DNA of 64,000 nucleotides from Brachyspira pilosicoli (GCF_036997485.1 NZ_JAWLPU010000002.1:248001-312000), one strand, 5' to 3'. Counted from the stretch's first letter, positions 1 to 9,060 are shown. A program made the numbers and translations. The notes: generated by a model not told the origin, from the sequence alone.

Positions 1-158
1 GAGAGAGTATTTTTTACTGTTTTTATTTTGCTTTCTTCCGGCTCAGTAAAAGGTTTTAAACTATTCCAAGAACCGCAGGAAGGGCATTTACCCATCCAAT
101 TGATAGTGCTCTCCCCGCAATTTTCACAAACAAATACTGTATTAGTTTTCTTCGCCAT
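1..158 (-). CDS. radA: DNA repair protein RadA (Sms), N-terminal fragment
   Basis: This is the 5' end of a minus-strand gene that runs off the left edge of the window. The visible 52 or so residues begin MAKKTNTVFVCENCGE and contain the C4 zinc finger of RadA: CENC, then 15 residues later CPSC, followed by GSWNSL. RadA is a RecA-like, Lon-related ATPase that promotes branch migration during recombinational repair. Neither the ATPase nor the protease-like domain is in the window. The start codon overlaps the 3' end of the upstream gldG-like gene by 17 bp, so the two are probably co-transcribed and translationally linked. The identification rests on the zinc finger and its position at the N-terminus. 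Confidence 0.88.
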   Translation of the reverse strand, partial: MAKKTNTVFVCENCGESTINWMGKCPSCGSWNSLKPFTEPEESKIKTVKNTL

Positions 159-2175
159 TATTAAATTTCTCAAATATTTTCTTTCTTCTGTTTTTATCGC
201 TACGCCATAACATCACACCAAATAATATAACAATCAAAGGAACAATTACTATATTAATAAATCTCACAGCCATCTTTATGCTTTCAGGCACTTGATAAGG
301 AGGATTAAATATAGCTCCCTTTCTTCTTATATCCATAAGAGCAGTGTCCCCAACCATATAATCAATCATGTTCATTAAGAAAATTTTATTAGCATCAAAA
401 GCACTATTTCTTGCCATATCAACAGAACCAACAACTATAACTCTTCCGCTTGTTGTGGAGTTTAATCTATTAACATTTGCTATATTAATATTTGTAGAGT
501 TAATAGGAATATCTTTACCTTCAAAAGCACTAGTCATACTGCCCTGAGAAATTGCAGCTATAAGTCTTTTAGAAAGCAAATTACTGTCTTTCGGCATACC
601 TCTCATAGATGAAGTTAAATCATTAGTTTCTACCCAACTCTTATCACTCGAATAAAATAATGGAGTAATTTTAGCATCGTTGCTGCTAATTAATATTTCA
701 CTAGATAGGGGAGCAAGCATTAAATTAATACTTTTTGTTATATCAGCTTTTGAATTAATATTTTCAGGCATTATAAGAGGTATATAATATATTTTCTGTT
801 CAGACATACCTTCTTGTAATTGTGCTCTATAAGCATTATCATCAAATATCATATTTGTAGCTAAAGAAAGTCCGTAACTTGGAAGTATTTCATTTAATCT
901 ATTAGTAACAGGAGTTAAACGAGGTCCATACATCTGTGCATTAGGGTCATTTTCATCTATATGAGCCCCATTAAGCATAAATAATACGGGTTTACCGCTC
1001 ATTATAAATTGGTCTAACTTATATAATTCAGCATCACTAAAAGGAGTAAAACTCCCTAAAACAACTAAAGCGTCCATTGTGGAAGGAATATCTTGAGTAT
1101 CTAAATTTAAAGGCTGAAAATTATAATTAGCTTCAATTTCTGATGCATATCTGCTCGCACTTATATAAGCATCGTTAGGATTCCCGCCATATTGAACTGG
1201 TATATCTATAGTATTAGGTTCATTATGCCCTTCTATATAACCAATATTAGCTTTTAAACCAAGCATGCTGTCTATACCTTTAGAAATCTCATCTGTGATG
1301 CCTGCAAAATCCCCATATAATATTGAAGAAGTAGAAAGTTCTAATACATCATCACCATTTTCTAAAACTAAAGAAAAATATCCGTTTCCTTTTGGAACTA
1401 TAATAGCACCGTCATTATCTTTTATATCTTGCCATTCTAATTTTTTTATATTAAGTTTTTTTATTATATCTTCATTTTCCTGATTTGGACTAGACATATC
1501 AACATGAGTAAATACTACTTTATTCATTAAGTTTTTATTAGCCTCTGTTACAGCCTGCATTATGCTGTCTGGTATTAACTCTATTGCTCCAATAGGTAAA
1601 AGCTCATAAACTTCCGGAGAAGATATATAATAAACATTTAAATTATTTTCTAATCTGCTTAATTTATCATTTTTATCAATAAGTTTTCTTATAATTGTAT
1701 CAATATTATATTCTAAACCTTCAGTAGACCTTACAAAAGGTATAGACTCTATAGAATCACCATATATAAATGCTAAACCCATGTATGCTATTTTACTGCT
1801 TGTTTGGTCTTTTTCTAATACATTTATTTGAGTAGAAGTAATTCCGTATTGATTAGCCATTGTTGTATTTGTAGATGCATCTATTATTTCAAAGCTTATA
1901 TTTTTTCCTGCTGCTGATTTATATTCTGCAAATAAATCTTTTATATATTTTTCATAAGTAGAAAAAGGAGGCGGTAAATTGGGTGTTAAAAAAAACTTCA
2001 CGCTTAAAGGCTCTTTTAAACTTTTAACCAATGATTTGCTTCCGCTGCTTAAAGAATATATTTTATCTTTAGTTAAATCTATAAAAGGCGTAAATTGATT
2101 AACTATTGCATTTATTAAAACAATAATCACAAGTACAAAAATAAAAGTTATTATTCTATCTTTTCTCTTAGTCAT
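142..2175 (-). CDS. GldG-like ABC transporter auxiliary protein
   Basis: The 677-residue protein has an N-terminal membrane helix (about residues 8-27), a large extracytoplasmic region and a second helix near the C-terminus (about 632-653) followed by a basic tail. The opening after the first helix (FTPFIDLTKDKIYSLS, then LKEPLSVKFFLTPNLPPPF) is characteristic of the GldG / ABC_transp_aux family. These proteins usually accompany the ATPase and permease of a GldA/GldF-type ABC exporter. Here no such genes lie upstream: the next feature is a tRNA on the other strand. It is therefore separated from its usual partners, unless they lie elsewhere. The start has a GGGATAG ribosome site. The stop overlaps radA. 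Confidence 0.75.
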   Translation of the reverse strand: MTKRKDRIITFIFVLVIIVLINAIVNQFTPFIDLTKDKIYSLSSGSKSLVKSLKEPLSVKFFLTPNLPPPFSTYEKYIKDLFAEYKSAAGKNISFEIIDASTNTTMANQYGITSTQINVLEKDQTSSKIAYMGLAFIYGDSIESIPFVRSTEGLEYNIDTIIRKLIDKNDKLSRLENNLNVYYISSPEVYELLPIGAIELIPDSIMQAVTEANKNLMNKVVFTHVDMSSPNQENEDIIKKLNIKKLEWQDIKDNDGAIIVPKGNGYFSLVLENGDDVLELSTSSILYGDFAGITDEISKGIDSMLGLKANIGYIEGHNEPNTIDIPVQYGGNPNDAYISASRYASEIEANYNFQPLNLDTQDIPSTMDALVVLGSFTPFSDAELYKLDQFIMSGKPVLFMLNGAHIDENDPNAQMYGPRLTPVTNRLNEILPSYGLSLATNMIFDDNAYRAQLQEGMSEQKIYYIPLIMPENINSKADITKSINLMLAPLSSEILISSNDAKITPLFYSSDKSWVETNDLTSSMRGMPKDSNLLSKRLIAAISQGSMTSAFEGKDIPINSTNINIANVNRLNSTTSGRVIVVGSVDMARNSAFDANKIFLMNMIDYMVGDTALMDIRRKGAIFNPPYQVPESIKMAVRFINIVIVPLIVILFGVMLWRSDKNRRKKIFEKFNNGEEN

Positions 2176-2319
2176 ATCTATCCCATTTTTAAAATAATAT
2201 GCATTATATAAGCAATAATTATATTTGTCAAAGTGTATTTACTTAAAAAACAGCTGTTTTATTTTTTTGTAATAAATGTGATAATATATAATAAACAAAA
2301 TAAAATTTAAAAAAATGTA

Positions 2320-2347
2320 TTGACTTTTTTTTATCGTATGTTATACT
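2320..2347 (+). promoter_or_regulatory. Promoter of tRNA-Phe
   Basis: TTGACT at 2320-2325 and TATACT at 2342-2347 are separated by 16 bp. The -10 box ends 11 bp before the mature tRNA. The same transcript probably continues into the pseudouridine synthase gene 23 bp past the tRNA. Confidence 0.75.
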
Positions 2348-2358
2348 AATTTTCACTT

Positions 2359-2431
2359 GCCGAGTTAGCTCAGTAGGTAGAGCAAAGGACTGAAAATCCT
2401 TGTGTCTAGGGTTCGATTCCCTGACTCGGCA
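2359..2431 (+). tRNA. tRNA-Phe (anticodon GAA)
   Basis: A complete 73-nt cloverleaf can be drawn by eye. The acceptor arm is GCCGAGT with ACTCGGC, the D stem GCTC/GAGC, the anticodon stem AAGGA/TCCTT around loop CTGAAAA (anticodon GAA), and the T arm TAGGG/CCCTG around loop TTCGATT. The discriminator is A. CCA is not encoded, since the following bases are CA. The variable loop is 5 nt (class I). Confidence 0.96.
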
Positions 2432-2454
2432 CATTTCCTTACATAAAAATCCAC

Positions 2455-3171
2455 ATGAACAACTTAGAACAAATTACAAACTTTATAAACCCTCTATACG
2501 AAGATAATCATATTATAGTAGCTGTAAAACCTCCAAACATTCCAACTCAAGCAGATAATACAGGCGATATATCTTTCTTTGAAAATATAAAAGACTATAT
2601 AAAATTAAAATATGCTAAACAAGGAAATGTTTTTTTAGGATTAGTGCATAGATTAGACAGACCTGTATCTGGTGTTATGGTGTTTGCTAAAACTTCTAAG
2701 GCAGCTTCAAGATTAAGCGAAGCTATAAGAAACAGAAACTTTCAAAAGACTTATTACTGCGTAGTAAAAGGAATATTATTAGAAAAAGAAAATACTTTAG
2801 AAAATTATCTCATAAAAAAAACAAACAAACTTGGAAACATTGCAATGGTTGTTTTTGAAAATACTAAGAATGCTAAAAAAGCTATTCTTCATTATAAAGT
2901 ATTAAAAGAAGACAATATTAAAAATTTAAGCCTTTTAAAAATAGAACTTGAGACAGGAAGATTTCATCAAATAAGAGTACAGCTTTCAAATCTTGGGCAT
3001 GCTATATATGGCGACAGAAAATACGGTTCATACATAAAATATGACAGAGATGATGTGCCTTTAGCTTTGTTTGCCAAAAGCATTAAATTTCCCCACCCTA
3101 CAAAAAACGAAGAAATATTTATTGAAGCTGATTTACCCGATTATAACCCTTGGAATATTTTTAATAATTAA
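2455..3171 (+). CDS. RluA-family RNA pseudouridine synthase
   Basis: The 238-residue protein isomerises uridine to pseudouridine in rRNA or tRNA. It carries the RluA signature HRLDRPVSGVMVFAKT at about residues 65-80, with the catalytic Asp at 68. It also has the downstream ELETGRFHQIRVQLSNLGHAI-type motif and GDRKYG. There is no S4 domain, so it resembles the shorter RluA/RluC-like catalytic proteins, and the exact target cannot be told. The gene starts 23 bp after tRNA-Phe with no promoter or clear Shine-Dalgarno between, so it is probably read from the tRNA promoter. Confidence 0.88.
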   Translation: MNNLEQITNFINPLYEDNHIIVAVKPPNIPTQADNTGDISFFENIKDYIKLKYAKQGNVFLGLVHRLDRPVSGVMVFAKTSKAASRLSEAIRNRNFQKTYYCVVKGILLEKENTLENYLIKKTNKLGNIAMVVFENTKNAKKAILHYKVLKEDNIKNLSLLKIELETGRFHQIRVQLSNLGHAIYGDRKYGSYIKYDRDDVPLALFAKSIKFPHPTKNEEIFIEADLPDYNPWNIFNN

Positions 3172-3240
3172 GAAAAACAATATAGATAATTTTTATATTT
3201 TACGATAAAATATATATATTAAATATTATGGACTACAACA

Positions 3241-4293
3241 ATGGAAAGAAAAGATTATGATTTGCCTTTTTTGTTGAGATACGAAAATGTTGCTTGGTAT
3301 GAAAACAAAAAAGTAAGAATATTAGATAGAAGAATATACCCTACAGAAATTAGTTTTGTGGAATGCTATAATTACAGAGAGGTTGCTGAGGCTATATATA
3401 ATATGGTGACTCAAAGTGCTGGTCCTTATACGGCTTGTGCTATGGGTATGGCTTTGGCGGCAAGTGAAGTTGAAAAGAAAACAGAAAAAGAACAAATTGA
3501 GTTTTTAACAGAAGCTTCTAATGTACTTGCAAACTCTAGACCTACAACTGCAAACAGATATAAAATTATAACAGAATCTGCATTAGAGGCTGCTAAAAAA
3601 GCATTAAAAGAAGGCAAAAGTACAGTAGAAGCTATTTTTAATAATGCAATAGAATCTCTAAACAGAAGATATTCTATTATGGAAGAGGTTGGAACATATT
3701 TAATAAAACTTGTAGAAAATAATGCTTCCATATTAACTCAATGCTTTGGAGAAACTATAGTAGGAATGATGTGTAGGGCTGCTAAAAAAGAAAATAAAAC
3801 TTTTAAAGCATATTGTTTAGAGACTCGTCCATATTTTCAAGGTGCAAGACTTACCTCTTCTTGTTTTTATGAAAGCGGTATAGATGTAACAGTTATTACA
3901 GATAATATGGCAGCTTATGTTATGCAAAAAGGTGCTATAGATATATTTACTTCGGCAGCTGACACCATCACAAGAGATGGATATATTGCAAACAAAATAG
4001 GAACTCTTCAAGCTGCAATATTGGCAGACAAATTTGAAATTCCTTATTATGTTACAGGCATACCAGATAAAGACAAAAACAAAGGCTCTGATATAGTGAT
4101 AGAAGAGAGAGACCCGGAACTTGTTTTATCATACAGAGGAATACCCAATACATTAAAAGGCGTTAAAGGAATATACCCTTCTTTTGATGTTACTCCTCCA
4201 AAACTAATAAGTGCCGTTGTTACAGATAAGGGAATATATTCTCCATACAACTTAGAAGAATATTTTGAAACGGAGACTAGAGATTTTTATTGA
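3241..4293 (+). CDS. mtnA: S-methyl-5-thioribose-1-phosphate isomerase-like protein (eIF2B-related)
   Basis: The 350-residue protein belongs to the MtnA / eIF2B alpha-beta-delta fold. MtnA converts methylthioribose-1-phosphate to methylthioribulose-1-phosphate in methionine salvage. Matching motifs are ANSRPTTANR (97-106), ILTQC with the presumed catalytic Cys168, ETRPYFQGARLT (194-205), ITDNMAAYVM and SAADTITRDG with the presumed catalytic Asp241, then NKIGT. The motif around the Cys (QCFGE instead of the usual HCNTG) is diverged, so a related ribose-1-phosphate isomerase activity is also possible. No other methionine-salvage gene is adjacent. Confidence 0.75.
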   Translation: MERKDYDLPFLLRYENVAWYENKKVRILDRRIYPTEISFVECYNYREVAEAIYNMVTQSAGPYTACAMGMALAASEVEKKTEKEQIEFLTEASNVLANSRPTTANRYKIITESALEAAKKALKEGKSTVEAIFNNAIESLNRRYSIMEEVGTYLIKLVENNASILTQCFGETIVGMMCRAAKKENKTFKAYCLETRPYFQGARLTSSCFYESGIDVTVITDNMAAYVMQKGAIDIFTSAADTITRDGYIANKIGTLQAAILADKFEIPYYVTGIPDKDKNKGSDIVIEERDPELVLSYRGIPNTLKGVKGIYPSFDVTPPKLISAVVTDKGIYSPYNLEEYFETETRDFY

Positions 4294-4408
4294 TGTAATT
4301 TAAAAATTTGTTAAAAGTTTTTTTTAATTTTTAAAAGTACAAATATTTTAGTCCTATATCTTGGAATATATATCAAATATAGCATAAAACATAAATTTTA
4401 GTTTAAAA

Positions 4409-4513
4409 TACAGTTCTTTTGGTTCTTTTATACCAATACCGAGTAGGTGCCTATCGGCAAAAGAATTGGGGTGCTACCCCACGGGCACGCTTCGCAGGGG
4501 GCAAAGCCCTGCA
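4409..4513. repeat. Dispersed intergenic repeat, module 1 copy (diverged)
   Basis: This GC-richer block sits in an otherwise AT-rich gap of 372 bp. It shares the core CAGTTCTTTTG-TTCTTTTATACCAA, then AAAAGAA-TGGGG, then GGGGGCAAAGCC with the copies at 42971 and (inverted) 16019. Two short GC hairpins (GGGGTGCTACCCC and GCAGGGGGCAAAGCCCTGC) end the copy. It has no coding potential. Confidence 0.7.
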
Positions 4514-4540
4514 AATATTTTAAACTTAAAAATATAATTT

Positions 4541-4598
4541 TTGACAAACTAAAAATTTTTTAGTATACATTGACAAAACATATTTATTTCAGTATATT
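4541..4598 (+). promoter_or_regulatory. Two tandem sigma-70-type promoters
   Basis: The first is TTGACA at 4541-4546 with TATACA at 4564-4569. The second is TTGACA at 4570-4575 with TATATT at 4593-4598. Both spacers are exactly 17 bp. They precede the lipoprotein gene at 4666. Confidence 0.65.
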
Positions 4599-4665
4599 TA
4601 TTAAATATTTGAATTTTTTGTTTAACTATATTATAATAAAGCAACTAAAATAAATGGATTTCTAA

Positions 4666-5199
4666 ATGAAAAAAATAATTTTTTGTATAATAACTTTAAT
4701 ATCAATATTCGCTATCTCTTGTAAAAATGAGGGCGGTTCTATATATGCTATGGAGCAAAGATATAAAAACTTTTTAAATATATTGCCTAAAGAAGTAAGA
4801 GATGATTATATATTAACTTCATCAAAATATTCTAATGAATACAAGATGTGGATTGATGAGTTCAACACTTGGGCTAGTAACACTATAAATAAAGAAAATG
4901 AAGATGAAAAAGAAATAGCTTCAAGATTAACTCCAGATAGAATTGAATATGCATTAGAAACTCTAACAAGCAGAAACTATGAAAGAACATTGCCTGTAGA
5001 ATTAATGTCAAAAGTAAAAACGCATACAGATAATTTATCATTAAAAATAAAAGAGCTTGAACAAGACGAAGCATTTTCAAACTCTATGTACAAATTAAAA
5101 CAAGATGAAGCAGTTACTCATTTCAATACAGAAGATACTATTTTTTATTATGTTTGGAATTATCTAATTACAATAAATAGAGACAGAAGATTCCAATAA
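4666..5199 (+). CDS. Putative lipoprotein, unknown function
   Basis: The 177-residue protein has a signal peptide ending in the lipobox FAIS-C with Cys19, so it should be lipidated and anchored to a membrane facing the periplasm or cell surface. The mature part is charged, mostly helical in appearance and lacks a recognisable domain. It is preceded by two tandem promoters. It ends 2 bp before the end of the convergent yggS-type gene, with no terminator hairpin between them, so the two transcripts probably overlap at their 3' ends. I do not recognise the family. Confidence 0.8.
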   Translation: MKKIIFCIITLISIFAISCKNEGGSIYAMEQRYKNFLNILPKEVRDDYILTSSKYSNEYKMWIDEFNTWASNTINKENEDEKEIASRLTPDRIEYALETLTSRNYERTLPVELMSKVKTHTDNLSLKIKELEQDEAFSNSMYKLKQDEAVTHFNTEDTIFYYVWNYLITINRDRRFQ

Positions 5200-5201
5200 A
5201 A

Positions 5202-5888
5202 TTAAGAATATCCTAAAAAACCGCTTCCTATTCTAATCATGTTAGAGCCATGCTTTATAGCTAAATGATAATCGTTGGTCATGCCCATTGAAAGTATTGA
5301 AGTATTTTCATCTTTCAACTTTATAAAAACTTCATTTAGAGATTCAAACTCTTTTTCTATCTCAAAATCATTATCAACTTTTAATGATATACCCATAACT
5401 CCTTTTATATTAACATTCGATAAGTTTTTTATTTTATCATAAACCATATTATAATCAGCTAAATTAAATCCGCCTTTTTGCTCTTCATTGCTTATATTAA
5501 ATTGCAGTAATATATCTTGAACTTTACTGTTTTTTATAGCTTCTTTGTTTATATATTCAGCAATTTCAATACTGTCCACACTTTGTATTAAATCAGCATA
5601 TCTTACTATATATTTTACTTTGTTTGATTGTATTCTTCCTATAAAGTGCCAAATTACATTATCATAATCTTTATTAAGCTCCTCTGCCCTATCCCTTAAG
5701 CTCTGCGCCTTAGATTCTCCTAATGGCAAATCAATATTCAAAGACAAAAACTCTTTTATAGTTTCTATTGGCGAATATTTACTAACAGCTACAACATCTA
5801 TGTTATAATTTATATTATATTTATTTTTCAGTGAATTTATATTTTCTACTATAGAATCATATTTATTTTTAATAGTATCTCTGTCCAT
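5202..5888 (-). CDS. YggS-family PLP-binding homeostasis protein
   Basis: The 228-residue protein is a single-domain alanine racemase-like TIM barrel that binds pyridoxal phosphate and helps balance B6 vitamers and amino-acid pools. Family motifs are VAVSKYSP with the PLP Lys37, GESKAQSLRDRAEEL, WHFIGRIQSNKVKY, LIQSVDS, and the C-terminal SMGMTNDYHLAIKHG and MIRIGSGFLG. The length is typical. It stands alone on the minus strand, divergent from tsaE. Confidence 0.9.
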   Translation of the reverse strand: MDRDTIKNKYDSIVENINSLKNKYNINYNIDVVAVSKYSPIETIKEFLSLNIDLPLGESKAQSLRDRAEELNKDYDNVIWHFIGRIQSNKVKYIVRYADLIQSVDSIEIAEYINKEAIKNSKVQDILLQFNISNEEQKGGFNLADYNMVYDKIKNLSNVNIKGVMGISLKVDNDFEIEKEFESLNEVFIKLKDENTSILSMGMTNDYHLAIKHGSNMIRIGSGFLGYS

Positions 5889-5978
5889 AAATATACCTCT
5901 TACACAAATATTATAAAATCAATAAAAAATCTTTCAACTAAAAAATAATATTTACATATATAATCAATTAATTTATAT

Positions 5979-6007
5979 TTGACAAATAATAGTCTATAAT
6001 ATATATT
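5979..6007 (+). promoter_or_regulatory. Promoter of the tsaE-mnmE unit
   Basis: TTGACA at 5979-5984 and TATATT at 6002-6007 are 17 bp apart. The next ATG (tsaE) is about 30 bp downstream, in an A-rich leader without a clear Shine-Dalgarno. Confidence 0.65.
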
Positions 6008-6037
6008 CTTTAAAAAACACAAACAAATAAAAAAATT

Positions 6038-6484
6038 ATGAAAGAAATATTAAAAGAATATAATAATATTGCTATAGAGAATATAGAAGAAGTAGCTCAA
6101 TATATATATAAATTACTAAAAGACGGTGATTTAATTATAATGAATGGAGATTTGGGCTTTGGAAAGACCACTTTTGTAAGACTTCTTTCAAGACTGCTTC
6201 AAAGTGATGACATAGTAAGCAGTCCATCTTTTACTCTAATTAATGAGTATGATATTATATTAAACAATAAAGAAACTGTACTTCGCCATGTTGATCTTTA
6301 TAGACTTTCTTCTGTTGCTGAGCTTGATGATATAGGATTTAAAGATAAGATAAAAGAAGACGGCATTACTATGATAGAATGGGGAGAGAAGTTTATAGAG
6401 TATTTTGACAAGCCGTATTATTTATTTGAAATAGAAATGATTAATAATGACAGCAGATTATATAGGATTAGTTTAATTAAATGA
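6038..6484 (+). CDS. tsaE: tRNA threonylcarbamoyladenosine biosynthesis ATPase TsaE
   Basis: TsaE is the small P-loop ATPase that works with TsaB and TsaD to put threonylcarbamoyl on A37 of ANN-decoding tRNAs. The 148-residue protein shows Walker A GDLGFGKTT at 37-45, SSPSFTLINEY, HVDLYRL and the IEWGEKF motif, all typical. It overlaps the next gene by 4 bp (ATGA), showing translational coupling. It shares the unit with mnmE, another tRNA-modification gene. Confidence 0.93.
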   Translation: MKEILKEYNNIAIENIEEVAQYIYKLLKDGDLIIMNGDLGFGKTTFVRLLSRLLQSDDIVSSPSFTLINEYDIILNNKETVLRHVDLYRLSSVAELDDIGFKDKIKEDGITMIEWGEKFIEYFDKPYYLFEIEMINNDSRLYRISLIK

Positions 6485-7452
6485 AAAAAATATTCTTATT
6501 GATTATATCAACATTAATCTTCTCATGTTCAAAAACGGTAGACAATGATACTATTGTTTATACAAAAACTAGTGTATCATCTGTAAATATATTTATAGGC
6601 GACAGCATTACTTATGAAGTACATATAATTTCAAAAAAAGATATAGATTATAAGTATCAGGATATTTCTTTTGATGATAGGGTTTCACAATCAAGAATAA
6701 TAAGCGTAGAGAATATAAATAAAAACAAAGGCAGTTTTAAAGAGAGAATAATTAAATACAATATAGGCTTTTATGATGTTGGACAGTTTGTAATATCGCC
6801 TTTTAAAATATCTTATAATTACAATAATGAATATAGAGAGCTTTATGGTGAGGACATTAATGTATTAGTTAATCCATTTTCTGATGGAGATATTCTTCCT
6901 CCAATGAAAAAAGCTATTAGTATACCTATGCCTTTATATGTATGGATTATCATAATAGCACTTTTAATAATTATAGTTTTAATAATATTTACTGTGTTAT
7001 TTTTGGCAAAATATATTGAGAAGAAGTTTAATGAAAGATTAACTGTAAAAGAAGATACCGAAGCTCTAAACGCTTTAAAAAATATAGATTACAACATTTA
7101 CTATAATGAAAATAAATTTGCTGAATATTATTTTGAATTAACATTTATATTTAAAAGATATTTAACAAAAAGGTTTAGATTTAATATTGAAGACATGACA
7201 ACTAGTGAAATATCAAAATTGTTTGAAGAAAATAAATTTACAGAAAGCGACGCTATAATAAAAATGTTTAGCGAAGGAGACTTAATAAAATTTGCAAAAG
7301 CTTCTGCAGATATAGAGCTAATGGAAAAAGATTATAATTTCTGTAAAAACTATATTTTATCAAACGGAAACTTATATACAGCACTAAAGAAAGAAGAAAA
7401 AGAAAAGAAAAAGCTAAATAAAAAGTTAAAGAAAAAAAGAGTAAAAAATTAA
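6481..7452 (+). CDS. BatD-like membrane-anchored lipoprotein
   Basis: The 323-residue protein starts with a lipoprotein-like signal (LIFSC, Cys16) and a beta-rich extracytoplasmic region to about residue 145. A single membrane helix follows (about 155-180), then a charged cytoplasmic tail ending in a very Lys-rich stretch. The tail pattern (YYFELTFIFKRYLTKRF, then DMTTSEISKLF and DLIKFAKA) resembles BatD / DUF4381 proteins of the MoxR-Bat systems. No MoxR or VWA genes are adjacent. It lies between tsaE and mnmE with overlapping or very short junctions. The BatD assignment is by pattern only. Confidence 0.55.
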   Translation: MKKIFLLIISTLIFSCSKTVDNDTIVYTKTSVSSVNIFIGDSITYEVHIISKKDIDYKYQDISFDDRVSQSRIISVENINKNKGSFKERIIKYNIGFYDVGQFVISPFKISYNYNNEYRELYGEDINVLVNPFSDGDILPPMKKAISIPMPLYVWIIIIALLIIIVLIIFTVLFLAKYIEKKFNERLTVKEDTEALNALKNIDYNIYYNENKFAEYYFELTFIFKRYLTKRFRFNIEDMTTSEISKLFEENKFTESDAIIKMFSEGDLIKFAKASADIELMEKDYNFCKNYILSNGNLYTALKKEEKEKKKLNKKLKKKRVKN

Positions 7453-7466
7453 CAGGAAATTAATTT

Positions 7467-8855
7467 ATGTCTAATTATAATTTAGATGATACTATAGTAG
7501 CATTAGCAACTCCCTATTCAAAAAGTGCATTGGCTTTAATAAGAATGTCTGGAAAAGATTCTCTAAACATAGCTTCAAAAATCTGCTATTATGCCAACAA
7601 TGAAAATAAAAACATTACAAAATTTGAACATAGAAAAAGTTATTATGCTTTAATTAAAGATGAAAATAATACTCCTATAGATGAACTTGTAGTGCTTACA
7701 ACATTATCTCCAAACACATTTACTTCAGAAGACACTGTAGAGTTTATGTGTCATGGAAGCATAGTTGTTATAGAATCATTAATAAACATTATAATAAGAA
7801 ACGGAGCAAGGCAAGCAAATAGAGGCGAATTTACATATAGGGCTTATATTAATGGAAGGATTGGCATAAGTGAAGCTGAGGCTATACATGATTTAATAGA
7901 CTCTAACAACAGATTAATGGCTGAAGCAAGTATTTACAAAATTAGAGGAAGGCTTACAAGAGAGATAGATAAACTTAGAGAGAATGTAAAAAATACTCTT
8001 ATGCTTATTTATGGTGAATTAGATTTTCCAGAAGATGATACTGAAACTTTTTCTTATGACAAACTAATAGAAAACTTTTATACTATAAAAAAAGATATAG
8101 AAAATATTTTAAATAATTCTAAGAGAGTGGAAAACCTAATTAATGGAATAAAAGTATCAATAGTAGGACGAGTTAATGCAGGAAAGAGCAGCATATTTAA
8201 TATGATATTAGACAAAGAAAGAGCAATAGTTTCAAATATAGCCGGCACTACTAGGGATTTTTTAAGTGAAAATATTTATATAGATAATATACCTTTTTAT
8301 TTTATGGATACTGCGGGATTTCACAAAGAAGCTGATAATGATATAGAACTTGAGGGAATTGAGAGAGCTAAAAAATGTGCTAATGAAGCTGATATTGTAA
8401 TTGCTGTTTTTGATTATAATGACAAGGCTAATGATGATGATATTAATTTAATAGAGTTTTTACAACAATTAAAAAATAAAAATATAATTTATGTATTAAA
8501 CAAAATAGATTTAGAAAAAAAGTTTAACGAAAAAATAAACAATGCAATTGAAATAAGCACAAAAACAAAACAAGGAAAAGACAAATTAATAGAGGCATTA
8601 AAAAATCATATAAAAGATTCTGATATAATAATTTTTAATAAAGAGAGCTATGTAAACAACAGAGAGAGAGGATATTTAGAGAGAGCAATAGAGCAATTAA
8701 ATGTGTGTATAGAAAAGTCAAATAATAATCATTTATTAGATGAAGTGGCAGAAGAGATAAATATATTAAATAACATATTAGGCAATGTAAGCGGAAAGAT
8801 TGAAGCAGAAGAGATAATAAACGAGATATTTGAGAATTTCTGTATAGGTAAATAG
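7467..8855 (+). CDS. mnmE: tRNA modification GTPase MnmE
   Basis: MnmE with MnmG installs the (carboxymethyl)aminomethyl group at U34 of certain tRNAs. The 462-residue protein has the expected order: an N-terminal formyl-THF-binding domain (DTIVALATPYSKSALALIR), the helical domain (GEFTYRAYINGRI) and an inserted G domain with G1 GRVNAGKSS, G2 GTTRD, G3 DTAG and G4 NKID. It ends in the C-terminal FCIGK, whose Cys is the conserved catalytic residue. It is the last gene of the tsaE unit. No hairpin terminator is obvious immediately after it. Confidence 0.96.
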   Translation: MSNYNLDDTIVALATPYSKSALALIRMSGKDSLNIASKICYYANNENKNITKFEHRKSYYALIKDENNTPIDELVVLTTLSPNTFTSEDTVEFMCHGSIVVIESLINIIIRNGARQANRGEFTYRAYINGRIGISEAEAIHDLIDSNNRLMAEASIYKIRGRLTREIDKLRENVKNTLMLIYGELDFPEDDTETFSYDKLIENFYTIKKDIENILNNSKRVENLINGIKVSIVGRVNAGKSSIFNMILDKERAIVSNIAGTTRDFLSENIYIDNIPFYFMDTAGFHKEADNDIELEGIERAKKCANEADIVIAVFDYNDKANDDDINLIEFLQQLKNKNIIYVLNKIDLEKKFNEKINNAIEISTKTKQGKDKLIEALKNHIKDSDIIIFNKESYVNNRERGYLERAIEQLNVCIEKSNNNHLLDEVAEEINILNNILGNVSGKIEAEEIINEIFENFCIGK

Positions 8856-8900
8856 AAATAGAATTATATACTAAAAGTTAATTTTATATTTTTATTATTT

Positions 8901-8998
8901 TCGGGGACTAGTTTTTTGATATATAAATTAAATAAATTGCACTTTCGCAAAGCGTACCCGAAGGGTAAAAACTTTTTGCGGCGGGAAAAAGTTGAATA
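8901..8998. repeat. Dispersed intergenic repeat, module 2 copy with module-1 tag
   Basis: The block begins with TCGGGGACTAG (also at 16019) and continues into GCACTTTCGCAAAGCG, then AACTTTTT-GCGGCGGG-AAAAAGTT, an inverted-repeat hairpin shared with 51586-51630. It fills most of the gap after mnmE. It lies upstream of, and marks the left edge of, the dipeptidase-viperin-DinG segment. Confidence 0.7.
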
Positions 8999-9020
8999 GA
9001 ACAAAAACTTATAGATATAT

Positions 9021-9060
9021 AAAAAAATAAACCGCTTTTGTGGGATGAACAAAGCGGCTT
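9021..9060 (-). terminator. Rho-independent terminator of the dipeptidase gene
   Basis: On the minus strand GCCGCTTTGT pairs with ACAAAAGCGG (one bulge) and is followed by TTTATTTTTTT. It lies about 80 bp past the dipeptidase stop. Confidence 0.65.
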
